Assembly (NCBI GenBank): GCA_015680685.1
Contig: MNCI01002736.1
Span: forward strand, 86,598 to 150,597
DNA from: Gnetum montanum
Lineage: Eukaryota > Streptophyta > Gnetopsida > Gnetales > Gnetaceae
Direction of reading: 5' to 3'
DNA length: 64,000 nt
Position 1 is the stretch's first letter, and each line of letters begins with the position of its first letter. The notes beneath the pieces are model-generated. The model saw nothing but the letters and a program-made list of their open reading frames with translations. It was not told where the DNA came from and made no database searches. Position numbers and translations under genes: made by a program. Positions 36,650 through 48,900 of the stretch are shown here, in pieces.

Positions 36650-36664
36650 TCAGTCATGGGGATA
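36650..36664 (+). promoter_or_regulatory. Polypurine-like tract of F1-d
   Basis: TCAGTCATGGGGATA directly precedes the 3' LTR start TGATGAG and matches the equivalent site in F1-a. Confidence 0.7.
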
Positions 36665-37537
36665 TGATGAGATGTGATTTGATGGGCCCTGACATCAGAT
36701 ATGTGACGTTGAAGTCTCAACGTTGTGTACCTGACGTCGGGGCTAATAAACGACATCAGATACCCAACGTCACCTCATATGGACCTCACCTATAAATACT
36801 GCACTTGGGCTTCTGGATGAGATAGTTTTTAGCTTATATCTTAGAAATAGTTAGTTCTAAGTTTCTTTTCTTTTAAGTCTGTTATTCCTAGTGCATGCCC
36901 ACAGTGTGATGTTTGTAATTGTATGGCACCTTTGTTCAAGTATGACGTACTTGGACACGTTACATGACTAGCAATAAAGATCGAGGTTACTTCCATCATC
37001 ACAGCATCCACTTAGATTAATATTATTTTTTTATTTATCTAATGTTTTTTTAGATAAACATTTCCATTTATTGTTATTTACTCTTCCTGTTGTTAAGCAA
37101 AATGTGTACACCTTAATCATGAGTGTTTAAGTGTAAATACTTGGTTGCCCAGAGGTGTATCATTTGGCACAACTAGTGACATACACTTGGTAATCCCAGA
37201 AGTAGCTCCATGAAGTCCAATACATGTATGAATGATTAAGAGTGGATACCATCGCCATAGGCTAACTTAGGTTTTATTTTTCATTATTCATTAGTTAATT
37301 AATTTATCTCTTTTCGTCACTAGGAGTAGCATAGAATTAGGAAACATCATAAGCCACACTTTGGACTAAACCATACATGAAAAAGCTACCACTAGTCCAA
37401 GTGGGAAGACAACGAACTATGATCAAAGCATAATGATCTATATCCCACAACTAGTCCCATCCACAGAATTCAATTGGATTGTACGTGAATGTTTGTGATT
37501 CATATGGTTGAGTGTAGGGGTACCTCACTACTCATCA
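36665..37537 (+). repeat. 3' LTR of F1-d (873 bp)
   Basis: It starts TGATGAGATGTG and ends CTACTCATCA. The U3 (36705-36775) has clustered TGACGTT, AACGTTG, TGACGTCGG and AACGTCACC motifs, and the TATA box TATAAATA lies at 36791-36798. The stem-loop is at 37357-37403. It is the least decayed F1 LTR here. Confidence 0.92.
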
Positions 37538-38553
37538 TATGTCAAAACATTTAGGAAAATTGAGAATATAGAAGGTATGTGGTAGATGATGATTTTGTAG
37601 GACATGAATAAGAACTTCATAAAAAGATCTGAGAACTCAAGGAAACAAGATCTACGTCAAGATATCTAAATGGAGACTACATGGACAAGATGAGAGCATG
37701 GATGACAACGAAGTCTACAAGTCAAATGAAGATGCTCCAAGGACTACCAAGAAGAAAAATTGACAAGAGAAAGCCTTAGAACTCAAAGTTTAAAGTTGAG
37801 TAGGCATCTTGAAAAAATAGTAGCATCTATTCCCAGCAGTAGACATCTCATTGTAGATGTCCCGCTTTAAAGGTAGACATCTCTCCTGCATTGAGGGTCA
37901 TCTTAATTAGACATATAAACTTTAAAGTAGATGTCTAAACTAGCTATTTGGTAGTCATTGCATGAATTCTATGGAATTTTTGCAAACTCCAAGGCTATTG
38001 TGCAAGTATTCATCACACCAAAGCACTTCAATGTCTATTCTAAGCAATTCTATTCTTGCTCTTCATTGTAATTGTACTGAGCTTCAAGTACAAGTATATG
38101 TAAATTTAGTTACATTTTTCTTTGTTCTTTTTCTTTCTTTCTTGTAGTCATGTAGGGTTTATGTGCTTCTTGTGAGAAGACATCCTTGTTGAGCTTGTTG
38201 AGATCCTATGGAATTAAGTGGTTTTGCAGCATCAACACTTTGGAGTAGAGTTTAATTTTGTAGAGGTTGTCGGATCCTCTAAACCAAATTTTGAGCTTGT
38301 TAGGACCTTGTGGGGTTGAGTGACTTCATAGTGATGAAAAAATTTGGAGTAGAGCTCAAAGCTTGTATAGGGAGTGGTGTCCTTCAAATCACATTTTTTG
38401 AAAAACAAAGTTTGGAGTTGTGCATGGACTCTACCCTCCGAGTGTGGATGTAGCCAAGTTGGGAAACCATGTAAAATTTGGTATGTTCTTGTGGCTAGTA
38501 CAATTTTAATTCAGGAACTTATTCAAGCCCCCCTTCTAAGTTCTTGATCCTTA
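37538..38553 (+). repeat. 5' LTR of the copia element, main part
   Basis: It continues the 19 bp at 28147-28165 and aligns along its length with the 3' LTR 42664-43724. U3 (37800-37937) carries about six TAGACATCT/AGATGTCTA motifs. It ends TTGATCCTTA just before the primer site. Confidence 0.88.
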
Positions 38554-38555
38554 AG

Positions 38556-38570
38556 TGGTATCAAAGTCCG
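38556..38570 (+). promoter_or_regulatory. Primer-binding site of the copia element
   Basis: TGGTATCAAAGTCCG matches the tRNA-iMet type site TGGTATCAGAGCC and lies two bases after the LTR. Confidence 0.8.
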
Positions 38571-38599
38571 GTAATCTCACATAGATAACTCAATGCAAA

Positions 38600-39350
38600 C
38601 ATGGAAGGGGCAGCTAATATCAAATCACTAGTAGCTATCAGATTCAATTAGGTAAATAGACTAATATGCTTCATCAAATTTCTCTTGAAGAGCTACATTC
38701 AATTCCTTTACTTCATTAGTAAAGGTAAACTTTTTATTCCCTCTTTTACATTTAGTTGGATATGTAATGGAAGAGGCCATATAGCCTCCAAAAGAGATGA
38801 TAACTGCAGGTCCGGTAACATCTATAACAATTTGGATAAGAAAAGAAGTCTAAAGGATCATAGATTCCATCATAAAGGAGATGAAAACTCCTTTGAAAAA
38901 AGGTATGAGTTTCTTTACAATGAAATTATTTCTTTTCAAAGTCTATGCTTTAAAATGAAAGAAATTTCACATAACAGAGAGATAAAGATTGCAACTCCTA
39001 ATGATGAATGTTCTTATCTTAAGAGAAAAAACTTGATCTAATGGCTAAGATTCAAAGACTAACTAATGTTCTTGGGCAAACTAATAAGAAATATTTAGAA
39101 GAAAAAGCTCAAAGACCAAGAGCAAAGGGATGTTCACATTAAAGCTTCTTCAAGCTACTCAAAAGAAAGTCATTCCAAGTTTGGTAATATAACAAGATTT
39201 ATGATCTTGAACTACTTTTATTATGGAAAATTTGGACATGTTCAGGCTTGTTGCTATCTTTGGATGAAACATTACACTTGGTCTTTTCAAAAACAACCTA
39301 GACAAGGTGCTTTTTAGGGAAAAAAATTTGGAAGCAAAAAGAGAGGAGAC
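38600..39350 (+). pseudogene. Shortened gag remnant of the copia element
   Basis: Only about 750 bp lie between the primer site and the protease, whereas gag of SIRE-type elements is usually much longer, so most of gag is deleted. The usual N-terminal gag domain is not seen. The last part keeps a zinc-knuckle remnant, NYFYYGKFGHVQACC, in which the two leading Cys are replaced. The frame 38685-39041 encodes a basic, Lys-rich piece. It is inactive. Confidence 0.6.
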
Positions 39351-39361
39351 TTGAACAAAAC

Positions 39362-42300
39362 ATGATGGCTCAAGTTTCTCTCTCTACCATCAAAAAAAGC
39401 ACATGGTATATCGATAGCAGTTGTTCAAGACATATGATAGGATATAAATTCCAATTCATACACTTTTTAGAACAAAATTGTGGAATCGTCACCTTACATG
39501 GAAGCTCCTATAACAAGTATTGGTACCATAGGAGGAAAAGGTAAGGGTCAACCTATTGTAAATAAATTTTTCTTTCTTAAGGAACTAAAGCATAATCTTC
39601 TTAGTGTTAGTCAACTTTGTGATTCAAAATTTAATGTTACTTTTTAAAAAGAAACTTGTAGAATAAAAGATTTAACCTTTGAAAACATTGTTATAGAAGG
39701 AAATAGAAAGACAAATGTTTACACCACTGTATTTGGAGACAATCCTAACCTTGAATCCAAGTGCTTGATCAATAATACAGATGATGCTTGTATGTCGTAT
39801 AGAAAATTGGGCCACATAAACAAGGAAATTCTTCAAACTTTGGTGACAAAGGAAATGGTGCATGGATTGTCCAAACTTAAAGACTTCAATTTGAACACCT
39901 ATGAAGCATGCCAAAAAGGAAAGCAAACAAGGGTAAGCTTTGATAAGAAGAATTGCATCTCTACCTCTCTTCCCTTAGACTTACTTCACATGGATTTGGT
40001 TGGTACTTCTCAGACACTTAGTTTGGAAAAGAAAATGTATTTTCTAATCATTTTTTATGACTACTTTCGTTTTACATGGGTTTCCTTTTTACATCACAAG
40101 GATGAAGTATTTGATCACTTCTAAAGAATATGTAATCAAATTTAGAAAGAAAAAGGATACGGTGTCAAAGTCATTAAGAGCAACAATGGAGGAGAATTCA
40201 AGAATGCTAAATTTGAGCAAATATTATCAAAATAATGACATTATTCAATTCTCTACTACAAGGAGTCCTCAAAAAAATGGTGTAGCCAAAAGAAAGAATA
40301 AGATCTTGAATGAAATGGGGAGAACTATATTAAATGAAAAAAAATCTTCCTTACAAATTTTAGGCTAAAGCGATTAACACTACATGTTATGTCTCCAATA
40401 GAGTTTTGGTAAGAAGATTCACCACTAAAAATCCCTATGAATTATGGAAATTTATAAAACCTTTGGTTGGTTATTTTTATGTTTTTGGTTATAAATGCTA
40501 TATTCGTAATGATAAAGATGTCTTAAGAAAATTTAATCCTAAAATGAATGAAGGGATTTTCTTAGGATACTCTTCCATTAGTAGAACATATAGAGTCTTC
40601 AACAAAAGAATATACATTGTAGAAGAAAGTTTAAAAATTAAAATTAATGATAGTGGCATTACTTCTCCACAACTTAATGATGAAGTATTTCCCATTCAAA
40701 AATTATCTAGTACCTCCTAAGTTCAAATTGACAAAAATTCAGAAGTAGATAGTGAACATGAGGAAGAGCATGAGGATGAACATGATGAGATATCACCAAT
40801 TCTATCTAAAATTTCTAGACTTAGTAGAACACATTCTCTCAATGATGTAATTGGACAAGTACAAGATGGAATTATTACTAGGAGCCAAACTAAGGAAATT
40901 TGTGCCTATGCTGCATATCTTTCACAACTAGAACCCAAAAGTTTCAAAGAAGTTCAAATAGAAGAAGGGTGGATTTCCACTATGCAAGATGAACTAAATC
41001 AATTTACTAGAAATGATGTATGGGAATTGACACCTAAACCAAATCATAAACTAATTATTAGCACAAAATGGGTTTTAAGGAATAAAGTAGACAAAAATGG
41101 GAGTATCATTAAAAACAAAGCTAGACTGGTTGCAAAAGGATATAATCAACAAGAAAGAATTGATTTTGATGAAAGTTTTGCTCTTGTTACAAGACTTAAA
41201 TCTATTGGACTTATTTTGGCATATGCTAGCATTAAGAACATCAAGCTATAATAAATGGATGTGAAAAGTACCTTTCTTAAGAGGACCATTCAAGAATAGG
41301 TATATGGTGAAAACTCAAAGGATTTGTAGATCCCATTAATCCTGATCATGTTTTCTAGCTCAAGAAGGCTCTCTATGGGCTCAAACAAGCTCCTAGAGCT
41401 TGGTATAAAAGACTTTTTCAACACCTTACATCTAATGGTTTTGAAAGAGGTAGGGCTGATGTCACTTTATTTCTCAAGCAAGAAGGTAATGATTTAGTTA
41501 TTGTTCAAATTTATGTTGATGATATTATTTTTGGTGCTACTAATGATATGCAAGAAATTTTTAGATCTTATGCAATAAAAATTTGAAATGAATATGATGG
41601 GAGAGATCAACAATTTCTTGGATTTCAAATTAATTAGAAAAAAGATAAAACCTTTATTTGTCAAACTAATTATATCAAAGATCTATTAAAATTCAACTTG
41701 GTAGAAGTAAAGGTAAAAAAATACTCATATGGTAGTGAACTTCAAGCTCATCAAAGATGATCAAGAAAAACCTATTAATCTCAAGCTTTATAGAGGTATG
41801 ATAGGTAGCCTCCTTTATTTAATTGCTAGAAGACTAGATATAACATTAAGTGTAGGAATTTGAGCAAGATATGAGGATAATCTAAAAGAATCTCATGTAA
41901 AGGTTGTTAGACATATTTTTCACTATTTAAAAGGTACTACTAATTGGGGACTTTGGTATCCAAAGGATTCCCCACTTGATCTTGCTGGATATTATGATGT
42001 AGATTGGACAAGTTATTTAGATGATTGTTGAAGCACTAGTGGAAATTGCTTCTTCCTAGAAAAAAGTCTTGTCTCTTAGACAATAAAAAAGCAAACATCC
42101 TCAACATTCTTTATAGTTGAAGCTGGGTACATTTTAGCTGGAAGTTGTGCATAAATTTTGTGGATGAAAGAAATGCTTAAAGTTTTAGGATTCAAACTAC
42201 AATCTACACCAATTTATTGTGACAACAACAGCACCATCAATATGACAAAGAATCCTATCCAACATTCTTGTACAAAACACATCGAAATTCATCACCATTT

Positions 42301-42451
42301 TATATGTGAACATACTGAACTTGGACATGTAAAGCTAGAATTCATTGGAATAGAAAATCAACTTACCAATGCTTTCACCAAGCCTCTTGATGAACAACAA
42401 GTCACTAATCTATGTAAAGACATGGGGATAAGACCTTGTCCTATCAACTAA
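39362..42451 (+). pseudogene. copia pol pseudogene (protease, integrase, RT, RNase H)
   Basis: The protease site reads TWYIDSSCSRHM (about 39400-39440), with the Gly of D-S/T-G changed. GAG_pre-integrase follows (SYRKLGHINKE, CQKGKQ). The integrase core shows DLLHMDLVG and, in a shifted frame, SNNGGEFKN, where the second catalytic Asp is Asn, then RSPQKNGVA. RT has [23 protein letters not shown] and the active-site IYVDDIIFGAT at about 41509-41541. RNase H and the C-terminus include YCDNNSTINMTKNP and KHIEIHHHFICE, and end with a TAA at 42449-42451. Several frameshifts and many TAG/TAA stops are present. It sits in the normal order between the primer site and the purine tract. Confidence 0.88.
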
Positions 42452-42649
42452 GTTTTTTTCTTAATTTTCAATAAAACATAGCTACTTTTCAATCTAAAAA
42501 CATAAAAAAGTAATAATATTTTTCCTTACATATATTTAGGGGGAGTTTTGTAGCCCTTTTTGTTTATTTCCAAAAAGGGAAGATTACTATTATTTTTTAA
42601 TGAATTTATGGACCATACTAACCCATTTTCCTAATTTTTGGACACAACC

Positions 42650-42663
42650 AAAAAGGGGGAGAT
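42650..42663 (+). promoter_or_regulatory. Polypurine tract of the copia element
   Basis: AAAAAGGGGGAGAT directly precedes the 3' LTR start TGTTGAC, as in SIRE-type elements. Confidence 0.88.
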
Positions 42664-43724
42664 TGTTGACATTTTGGTATGTCAAAACCTTGAGGAAAAT
42701 GGAGAATATAGATTGTATGTGGTAGATGATGATTTTACAAAACATGAACAAGAACTCCACAAAGAGATATGAGAACTCAAGGACACAATATCTACATCAA
42801 GATGTCAAAATGGAGACTACATGGGCAAGATGAGAACATGGATGAAAACAAAGTCTATAAGTTAAATAAAGATGCTCTAACCACTAGCAAGAAGAAAAAT
42901 TTATAAGAGAAAGCCTCAGAATTCAAAGTTCAAAAGTTGAGTAGATGTTTTGAAAAAATAGTAGACGTCTATTCCCAATAGTAGATGTCTCACTTTAGAC
43001 ATTTTAGTTTCTAGGTAGATGTCTCTTTTGCATTGAGGACAATCTCAATTAGATGTCTCAACTTCAAAGTAGACATCTACACTAGCTGTTTGGTAGCTAT
43101 TGCACAAATTTTGAGGATTTTTCAAAAACTCCGAGGCTATAAGATGATGTCAAAATCTTGAAAATTTTGCAAGTATTGATCACACCAAAGCACTTCATTA
43201 TCTAACTCTAATCAATTCTACTTTTTCTCTTCATTGTAATTGTACTAAGCTTCAAGTACAAGGAGCTATAAATTTAGTTACATTCTTTCCTTGTTCTTTT
43301 TCTTTCTTTATTGTAGCCCTACGAGGTTGATGTGCTTCTTGCGAAAAGACATTCTTATTGAGCTTTTCAAGTTCTTGTAGGATTGATTGATTTTGTAGTG
43401 TTAAAAAAAATCTAGTTTAGAGCTCAATTTTGTAAAGGTTGTCGGATCCTCTAAACCACATTTTGAGCTCGTTAGAACCTTGTGGGGTTGAGTGATTTCG
43501 TAGTGATGAAACACTCTAGAGTAGAGCTCAAAGCTGTACATGGAGTGGTGTCCTTCAAACCACATTTTTGAAGAAACAAAGTTTGGAGGTGTGCACAAAC
43601 TCTACCCTCCAAGTGTGGATGTACCCAAGTTGGGGAACCATGTAAAATTTGGTGTGTTCTTGTGGTTGGTACAATTTTAATTGGGGAACTTATTCAAGCC
43701 TCCTTTCTAAGTTCTTGATCCTCA
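42664..43724 (+). repeat. 3' LTR of the copia element (1061 bp)
   Basis: It starts TGTTGACATTTTGGTATGT and ends TTGATCCTCA. It contains the intact form of the site hit by F1-d in the 5' LTR. U3 (42941-43080) has about seven TAGATGTCT/TAGACGTCT motifs. Confidence 0.92.
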
Positions 43725-44910
43725 GTTTTGTGTGAAATCAACTCATCAAGAGTTACCTCTTCTTCCTGATCATAAGTATGGATCTCCTTTTTGTGAAAAG
43801 TTGGATCCTAGTTCTATTCCTCTATACTCTTCCTTTTACACAACTCTCCTTCTTCTTTTTCTGCCTATTCAATTAGCCTTTATATTTGATGGGCTCTCAA
43901 CTTTGGTAAATTTTCTTAGGCATAAATTCCAAGGGTCTTTCTCATTTTGTTATGAAACCCATCTATGATTTGATGAAGCTACTCTTTTTGAGAAAATCCA
44001 TGGCTTTGGCATCTATGTAATGAAGAATATTATCTACCTAAGGCTACATCAAGGAACTCATGGTTTTCTTACTTCCCCTCTTAGCTTTGTTTTCTTAGAT
44101 TAGACAATCTTGAATAGGTTTGGTATTTTTCATTAAAGAACTCAAGCATTATGGACCACCAATGGATTGAATCTAGTTCCAATGAACTATAGCAATTTTC
44201 AACTTCTTTTATTAGCATCCTAGGAAAGAGATTAAGCTTTTGTCATTTATTTTAAATATTTTGCAAGGCACAGGCATCATGAAAGGCTTTTAAATGATGT
44301 TATTTAGAATTGTAGCCTTCCTAAAATTTATTAATATTATTCATATCAAGCCATTTGATGCAACTTTCCCTTTGATGCCTATGGGGTATTCTAACTACCT
44401 CCTTGATTTGTATCATAGTTCTAGTAGCCAACAAGGAATCACCATCAATTTGTTTGACATTGATGGTCTTGTCTTTGCTCACTTTGGTAACTTGTATCTT
44501 GTTCTTAATCCCTATTTCTATCACTATCTTGACCCCTTAGTAAAGCTCTATCTTTGTACCTACATTCATCTTCATTAGAACTAGATGTTTAAAATGAAAA
44601 GGAAGATTGTGAACTGGGAGAATTGCCATGACTCCTATATCTCCTCCTATGGTTCCTTGATTCATCTCTTCTAGGTTCTGAGGAGGTCCTAGGCCTTGAG
44701 GCCCCTCCTTATTCTAGGACTTGTTCCATCCCCTCCAGGGTTATCCATGACAGTTGAATGTAGTCTTAGAATGTAGTAAGAAACTAAATGAGCATATGAG
44801 ATCCTTGCTTACAATGGTTCACTCCAATTTTCTTCAATATATAAACTATTATTTCTCGTACTAGTTTTCCTATCATATGATGGATTATTGGCCTTATGTG
44901 AAGGAGACAT
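43725..44910 (-). pseudogene. gag, N-terminal part, of F1-c
   Basis: The minus-strand frame starts with ATG at 44908-44910 (MSPSHKANNPSYDRK) and matches the F1-d gag N-terminus, including the Ser-rich stretch and NEDECRYKDRALL-like segment (about 44540-44580). The copia insertion at 43725 cuts it; the rest is at 28146 leftward. Stops and small shifts are present. The plus-strand frames in this stretch are shadows. Confidence 0.7.
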
Positions 44911-45015
44911 GTTTCTGGTTAATAATGTGTGTGACTTAAAATAAAATATTAATATTTCTTAAAAGATAAATCGTTAATGGTTTACAACGCACACCATACC
45001 TAATAATGGTGCCAA

Positions 45016-45969
45016 TGATGAGCAGTAGGTATTCCCTTTATCCAACCATATAAATCATAAGCATTCACATGTAATTCAATTGAATTTTGTGGATGGAACT
45101 AGTGTGGCATCTAGATTGTTAAGCATTAATCACAAGTCACTATCTTCTCACTTGGACTAGTGGTATCTTTACCATGTATGGTTTAGTCCAAAGTGAGGCA
45201 TATGATTATTGAGATTGTTCGGGACTTAAAATAACTGAATAATAAGATAGAAATTAATTATTTAATCTAATTAATAATAAAATTAAATCTAAAACTATCA
45301 TAAGGGTGACGAGTGTCCATTCCTAGCTTGCCATACACATCCTAAACTCACATACCCACTATTGGGATTACCAAATAAATACATGTTTATGCTCGAAACT
45401 AGTCATGCTCATTCCATTAATTGATTAACGTGCATGGAAATGTAAATATTAACTAAGTATATAGAAAGTAAATTGTATTGAAAGTAAATCTATTCTAAGT
45501 CAAAGTGCTACAATGAAAATGAATCAATCTCAATCTTATTACTATTCATGGAATGTGTTTAGGTATACTGCCACTCAAATAAGATGTCATATAATTGACT
45601 CAAATCCATGTTGTAGGCAGTCACTGACTATTTACTAAAATTATGGGAAAAAACTGCAAGAGTTTGACTACACTATTGATCAAATGATGTCAAATATGCT
45701 GCAGGTGCTTGCATATTTATAGTCAAATATAGACATTGTGTTGATAGGGATGCATTAACTTATTTAGTTATGTTGATGGGGATGCATCGACAAGGATGCA
45801 TCTATGTAGCTAAGTTGTAGTAGATGTAATACAACACCTATAATATAGCAGATGTGATGTAGCATCTGCGATATAACATCTACAATATCTTAGCCAATTG
45901 ATACACTTGACAAAATGATGCTTCATCATATCCCCACAACTTAGCTAACCAACATATTAGGTTTCATCA
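45016..45969 (-). repeat. 5' LTR of F1-c (954 bp)
   Basis: It starts TGATGAGCAGTAGG and ends GTTTCATCA on the plus strand. It aligns with 23351-24344 throughout. U3 (45735-45880) has GATGCATCGACAAGGATGC-like and TAGCATCTGCGATATAAC-like repeats. The stem-loop lies at 45149-45195. Confidence 0.88.
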
Positions 45970-45974
45970 ATTAT

Positions 45975-48900
45975 CATTTACTATTACTCTTAAAGTTTAG
46001 TTTCCAAGTCATTTTCCCTCTCTATGGAATTCTTTTGAAAAAAACTTGAACATCATATTTATTTGTTTATTGAAGAAAGAAGGCATCAAATCCCTTCCAT
46101 TTTTTACGATCTCAATCATATTTTAATATTAATAGGTTATTATTTTATTAGTATTCATTGCTTATATAACTATCATCATCTCTTTATCCTTGTTGTTTTC
46201 TTATTTTGGATGGTACACTAAGTTTGTATTCATTTGGTAAAGTAAGTCTCTTTGTTTTTTATGCAATCTTGTCACATTAAGATATTAGTTTTTAAAACCA
46301 TGAGTTAAGCATATCTTCCTAGTGAGCATAGGTGTTATGTGTAAGTTTTTATGCAATAATTCCACAAAAACATTTTTTTATACTAGAACGAAGGCCCTTT
46401 TAGCTTTCTAGTGGGTCATCTTCATGCTACAACTAATAGGTTCTTTCCAATTTTTTCCTTCTCCTTCACTTATCTTTGATTCTCCCTTTGTCTCTTGGTG
46501 TTAGGGCTAGTTTCAACCTAGAAGTATAATTAGCATCAATGATCCAACCCTTTTACCACTTAATGTTAATTTATCATGATGAATGACATCACCATCATCA
46601 TTACCTACATTTAACAAAACTATTACTTTAACTCAGGAATTACAATTCTTGTTGTGCCTTGCTTCTATCTTGACTAAATTCATTTTTAAATACTAGAGAC
46701 AAGTTTCCAAGATAGCCCATAGATCGTCATGATAAGATAGGAATCTAACTCCTCTTAAAGCTTGAAGACCTGGAGGCTAAAGAAGCTAAGAAAAATCCAA
46801 GCACATATTAAGCCTATGACATAAAAGGACTACAACATTGCTTGTATCAAGTATGAACTAAATGTACCTCTCTCAAAGCTAGAATTAAGGTGCATGGGAA
46901 AATTTAAAACTAAAATTGTGCTTGAGGCATTCTTTCCCAATATAAATAATCCTATAGAGCTTGCAAAGATTGAGTGTAAAATTTTAGCCAAGTATGTTGA
47001 TGCTTTGGAAGAGGTTCAAGTTATGACTCATTCTTGTCATAATGAAATAGTGACATTAGACTTTTCAATGAACCACCCCACAACAATGCAACTAGAGGAG
47101 TTGGACCAGTCAATGATCAACGTGGTGTGGATGGAGTTAGTATTCACAATGATGATTAAGGAGAGTAGCATGTACCTTTGGTAACAAGGGCTATGTCGTA
47201 GCATAACATGCATGCTCTAAGTCCTATTATCCAATGAATGCATTACTCCACCAAGCTAGTGTGCCACCTTTTTCAATGCTCCAATATGTGTCTTTTATGT
47301 CATCTATATCCCAAGTTATGTCTCCTTTGATTACCCTACCCCCACTATATATCCTTCTTCCTAAGACTTAGACTATTAGCCAACTTATCTTTGGACCAAA
47401 TGTCCATGTTCTCTTAATTTGCTCATAACATTTTTCATCCTTGCTAGCCTCAAGTTTTACTTCATTTCTTTATCTTACCTCATCCCATAGTTTTGTAATC
47501 TTGCATCTATTTATTTTTGCTTGGTCTTTATCCCACAACCAATTTCAACCCCTCCACAACCTTTCCCCACAACTTCTACTTTTCCCATGGTAATATAGTC
47601 ATCTAGTTTCAGGCTAGCTAAATGTCCTAGAAGTACATATATAGTCATCTAGTTTTGATTCAACACTTCCTCAAATAATTTAACTTCTAACACCCCTAAA
47701 GAAAAATATCTAGACAACAAACTTTGGGAATGGATGATCTAGAGAATCAAAAGAAAAATTAAGATTTAAACTTCTAAATAATTAACTTTAGTAGGAAAAT
47801 TTTTTGTTTGTAGAGAGATTTTGGCTTCATCTTCTAATTTTTATTCTTCCTGCCTAGCTTATGGAATGATAGAGAAACTTCTCAGAGATTTTCTATGATC
47901 TTCTCGAAGTGAGCATTCTTTATTCACGTGGGTTGCTTAGAGATTTTGTACATGACCTAGGCATCTTGGACAATTAGGTCATGTGAATATCATGTTTCAA
48001 GGAAGAAAAATTGTAGCAAAAGTAGATTATTTGAACATATGAGTTTAAGAGTCATGGAATTTGGTCAAAAATGTTATTTCTACTAGCCATTTTAAGGGTT
48101 GGAAGAATTGGAATGCACTTTGATGTTTTGAAGTCTTACTAAATTCTCTAAAATTTTAGATAAGGGCTTCTTCATTCCTATTTGTAATATGGAGACCTTG
48201 GGTCCAACTTCAAGAGTATCTAATGCTAATAGAAGATAAATGGTACAATAAAGCTTCACTTTGGTGGTCCAAAATTGGTGGCTCCTTGTTAGATTTAAAT
48301 TCTTGAACTACTCTTACCTTCTATAGGTTTGACCTTAACCAATTAAAAGTTGCGTAACCTCCTATCAACACTCCTCCCTCTTGGCCAAAGACTTGAGATA
48401 TCTTTTTCTTACTAGGTTAGCTTAAATCAAGTCATAATCAAACCCTTGAATTCCTTGCAAAAAATTGCTCTAGTTCTTTAGATAGTGACATTCTCTATAA
48501 TTAGTCGTTAGGAAAGCATGAGTTCAAAAATTATATCACATAGTCTACCACACCATGCTACAAGAAATTGCTATTATCCACACTCTTAATCTTAAATGGA
48601 ATAGAAATCTTTTAGAGTCTTCATAGTCCAAAATTTGTTCTAGAATTTGGATTTCATTAGATTTCAAGGTCCTCTTTAGGAAAGAGATTAGTAGCTATTA
48701 GTGCTCCTTAGCTAATACGCCCACACTACGCTTGGATGAGATATTCCTTCATGTTTTTAAGGAGTGTCCAACTAATGTTAATAGATGGGTTTGGTTAAAA
48801 ATATATTTTGATATAGCTTTAATATTCAAAGAGATTGTATTCATAGGAATTAATTATGATGGCTCAAAAGAATTCAACTCTCATGGAATGCAACCACATC

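Larger units (their letters stand above)
28166..37537 (+). mobile_element. F1-d: complete F1 element (9372 bp) inserted in the copia 5' LTR
   Basis: LTRs at 28166-29052 and 36665-37537, with a perfect TATGT duplication at 28161-28165 and 37538-37542. The order is: LTR, tRNA-Asp-type primer site, gag (29178-31658), spacer with an internal promoter-like module and an assembly gap, coiled-coil ORF2 (33725 to about 36460), purine tract, LTR. No protease, RT, RNase H or integrase is present, so it would depend on a partner element. Both frames are broken almost only by nonsense codons of the C-to-T kind. Confidence 0.92.
28147..43724 (+). mobile_element. SIRE-like Ty1/copia retrotransposon, nested in F1-c and itself interrupted by F1-d
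   Basis: The 5' LTR starts at 28147 (TGTTAACCTTTTGATATGT), is broken by F1-d and continues at 37538-38553. The 3' LTR is 42664-43724. Flanks ATTTT (28142-28146) and GTTTT (43725-43729) are a one-mismatch duplication. A tRNA-iMet primer site follows the 5' LTR, and a purine tract with GGGGGAGAT precedes the 3' LTR. Domain order protease, integrase, RT, RNase H is that of copia. LTRs of about 1.03-1.06 kb and the GGGGGAGATTGTTG junction fit the SIRE/Maximus lineage. Stops and frameshifts make it inactive. Confidence 0.9.
23346..45974 (-). mobile_element. F1-c: outer minus-strand F1 element of a three-level nest
   Basis: LTRs lie at 45016-45969 (5' on this strand) and 23351-24344 (3'), and a perfect 5-bp duplication ATTAT flanks them (23346-23350 and 45970-45974). 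A primer site adjoins the right LTR and a purine tract the left one. The gag runs from 44910 leftward, is cut by a copia insertion (28147-43724) and resumes from 28146. Without the insertion the element is about 7.0 kb. The stretch after gag is about 2.8 kb, shorter than in F1-d, and I could not find the coiled-coil frame or any pol motif in it. Confidence 0.9.
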
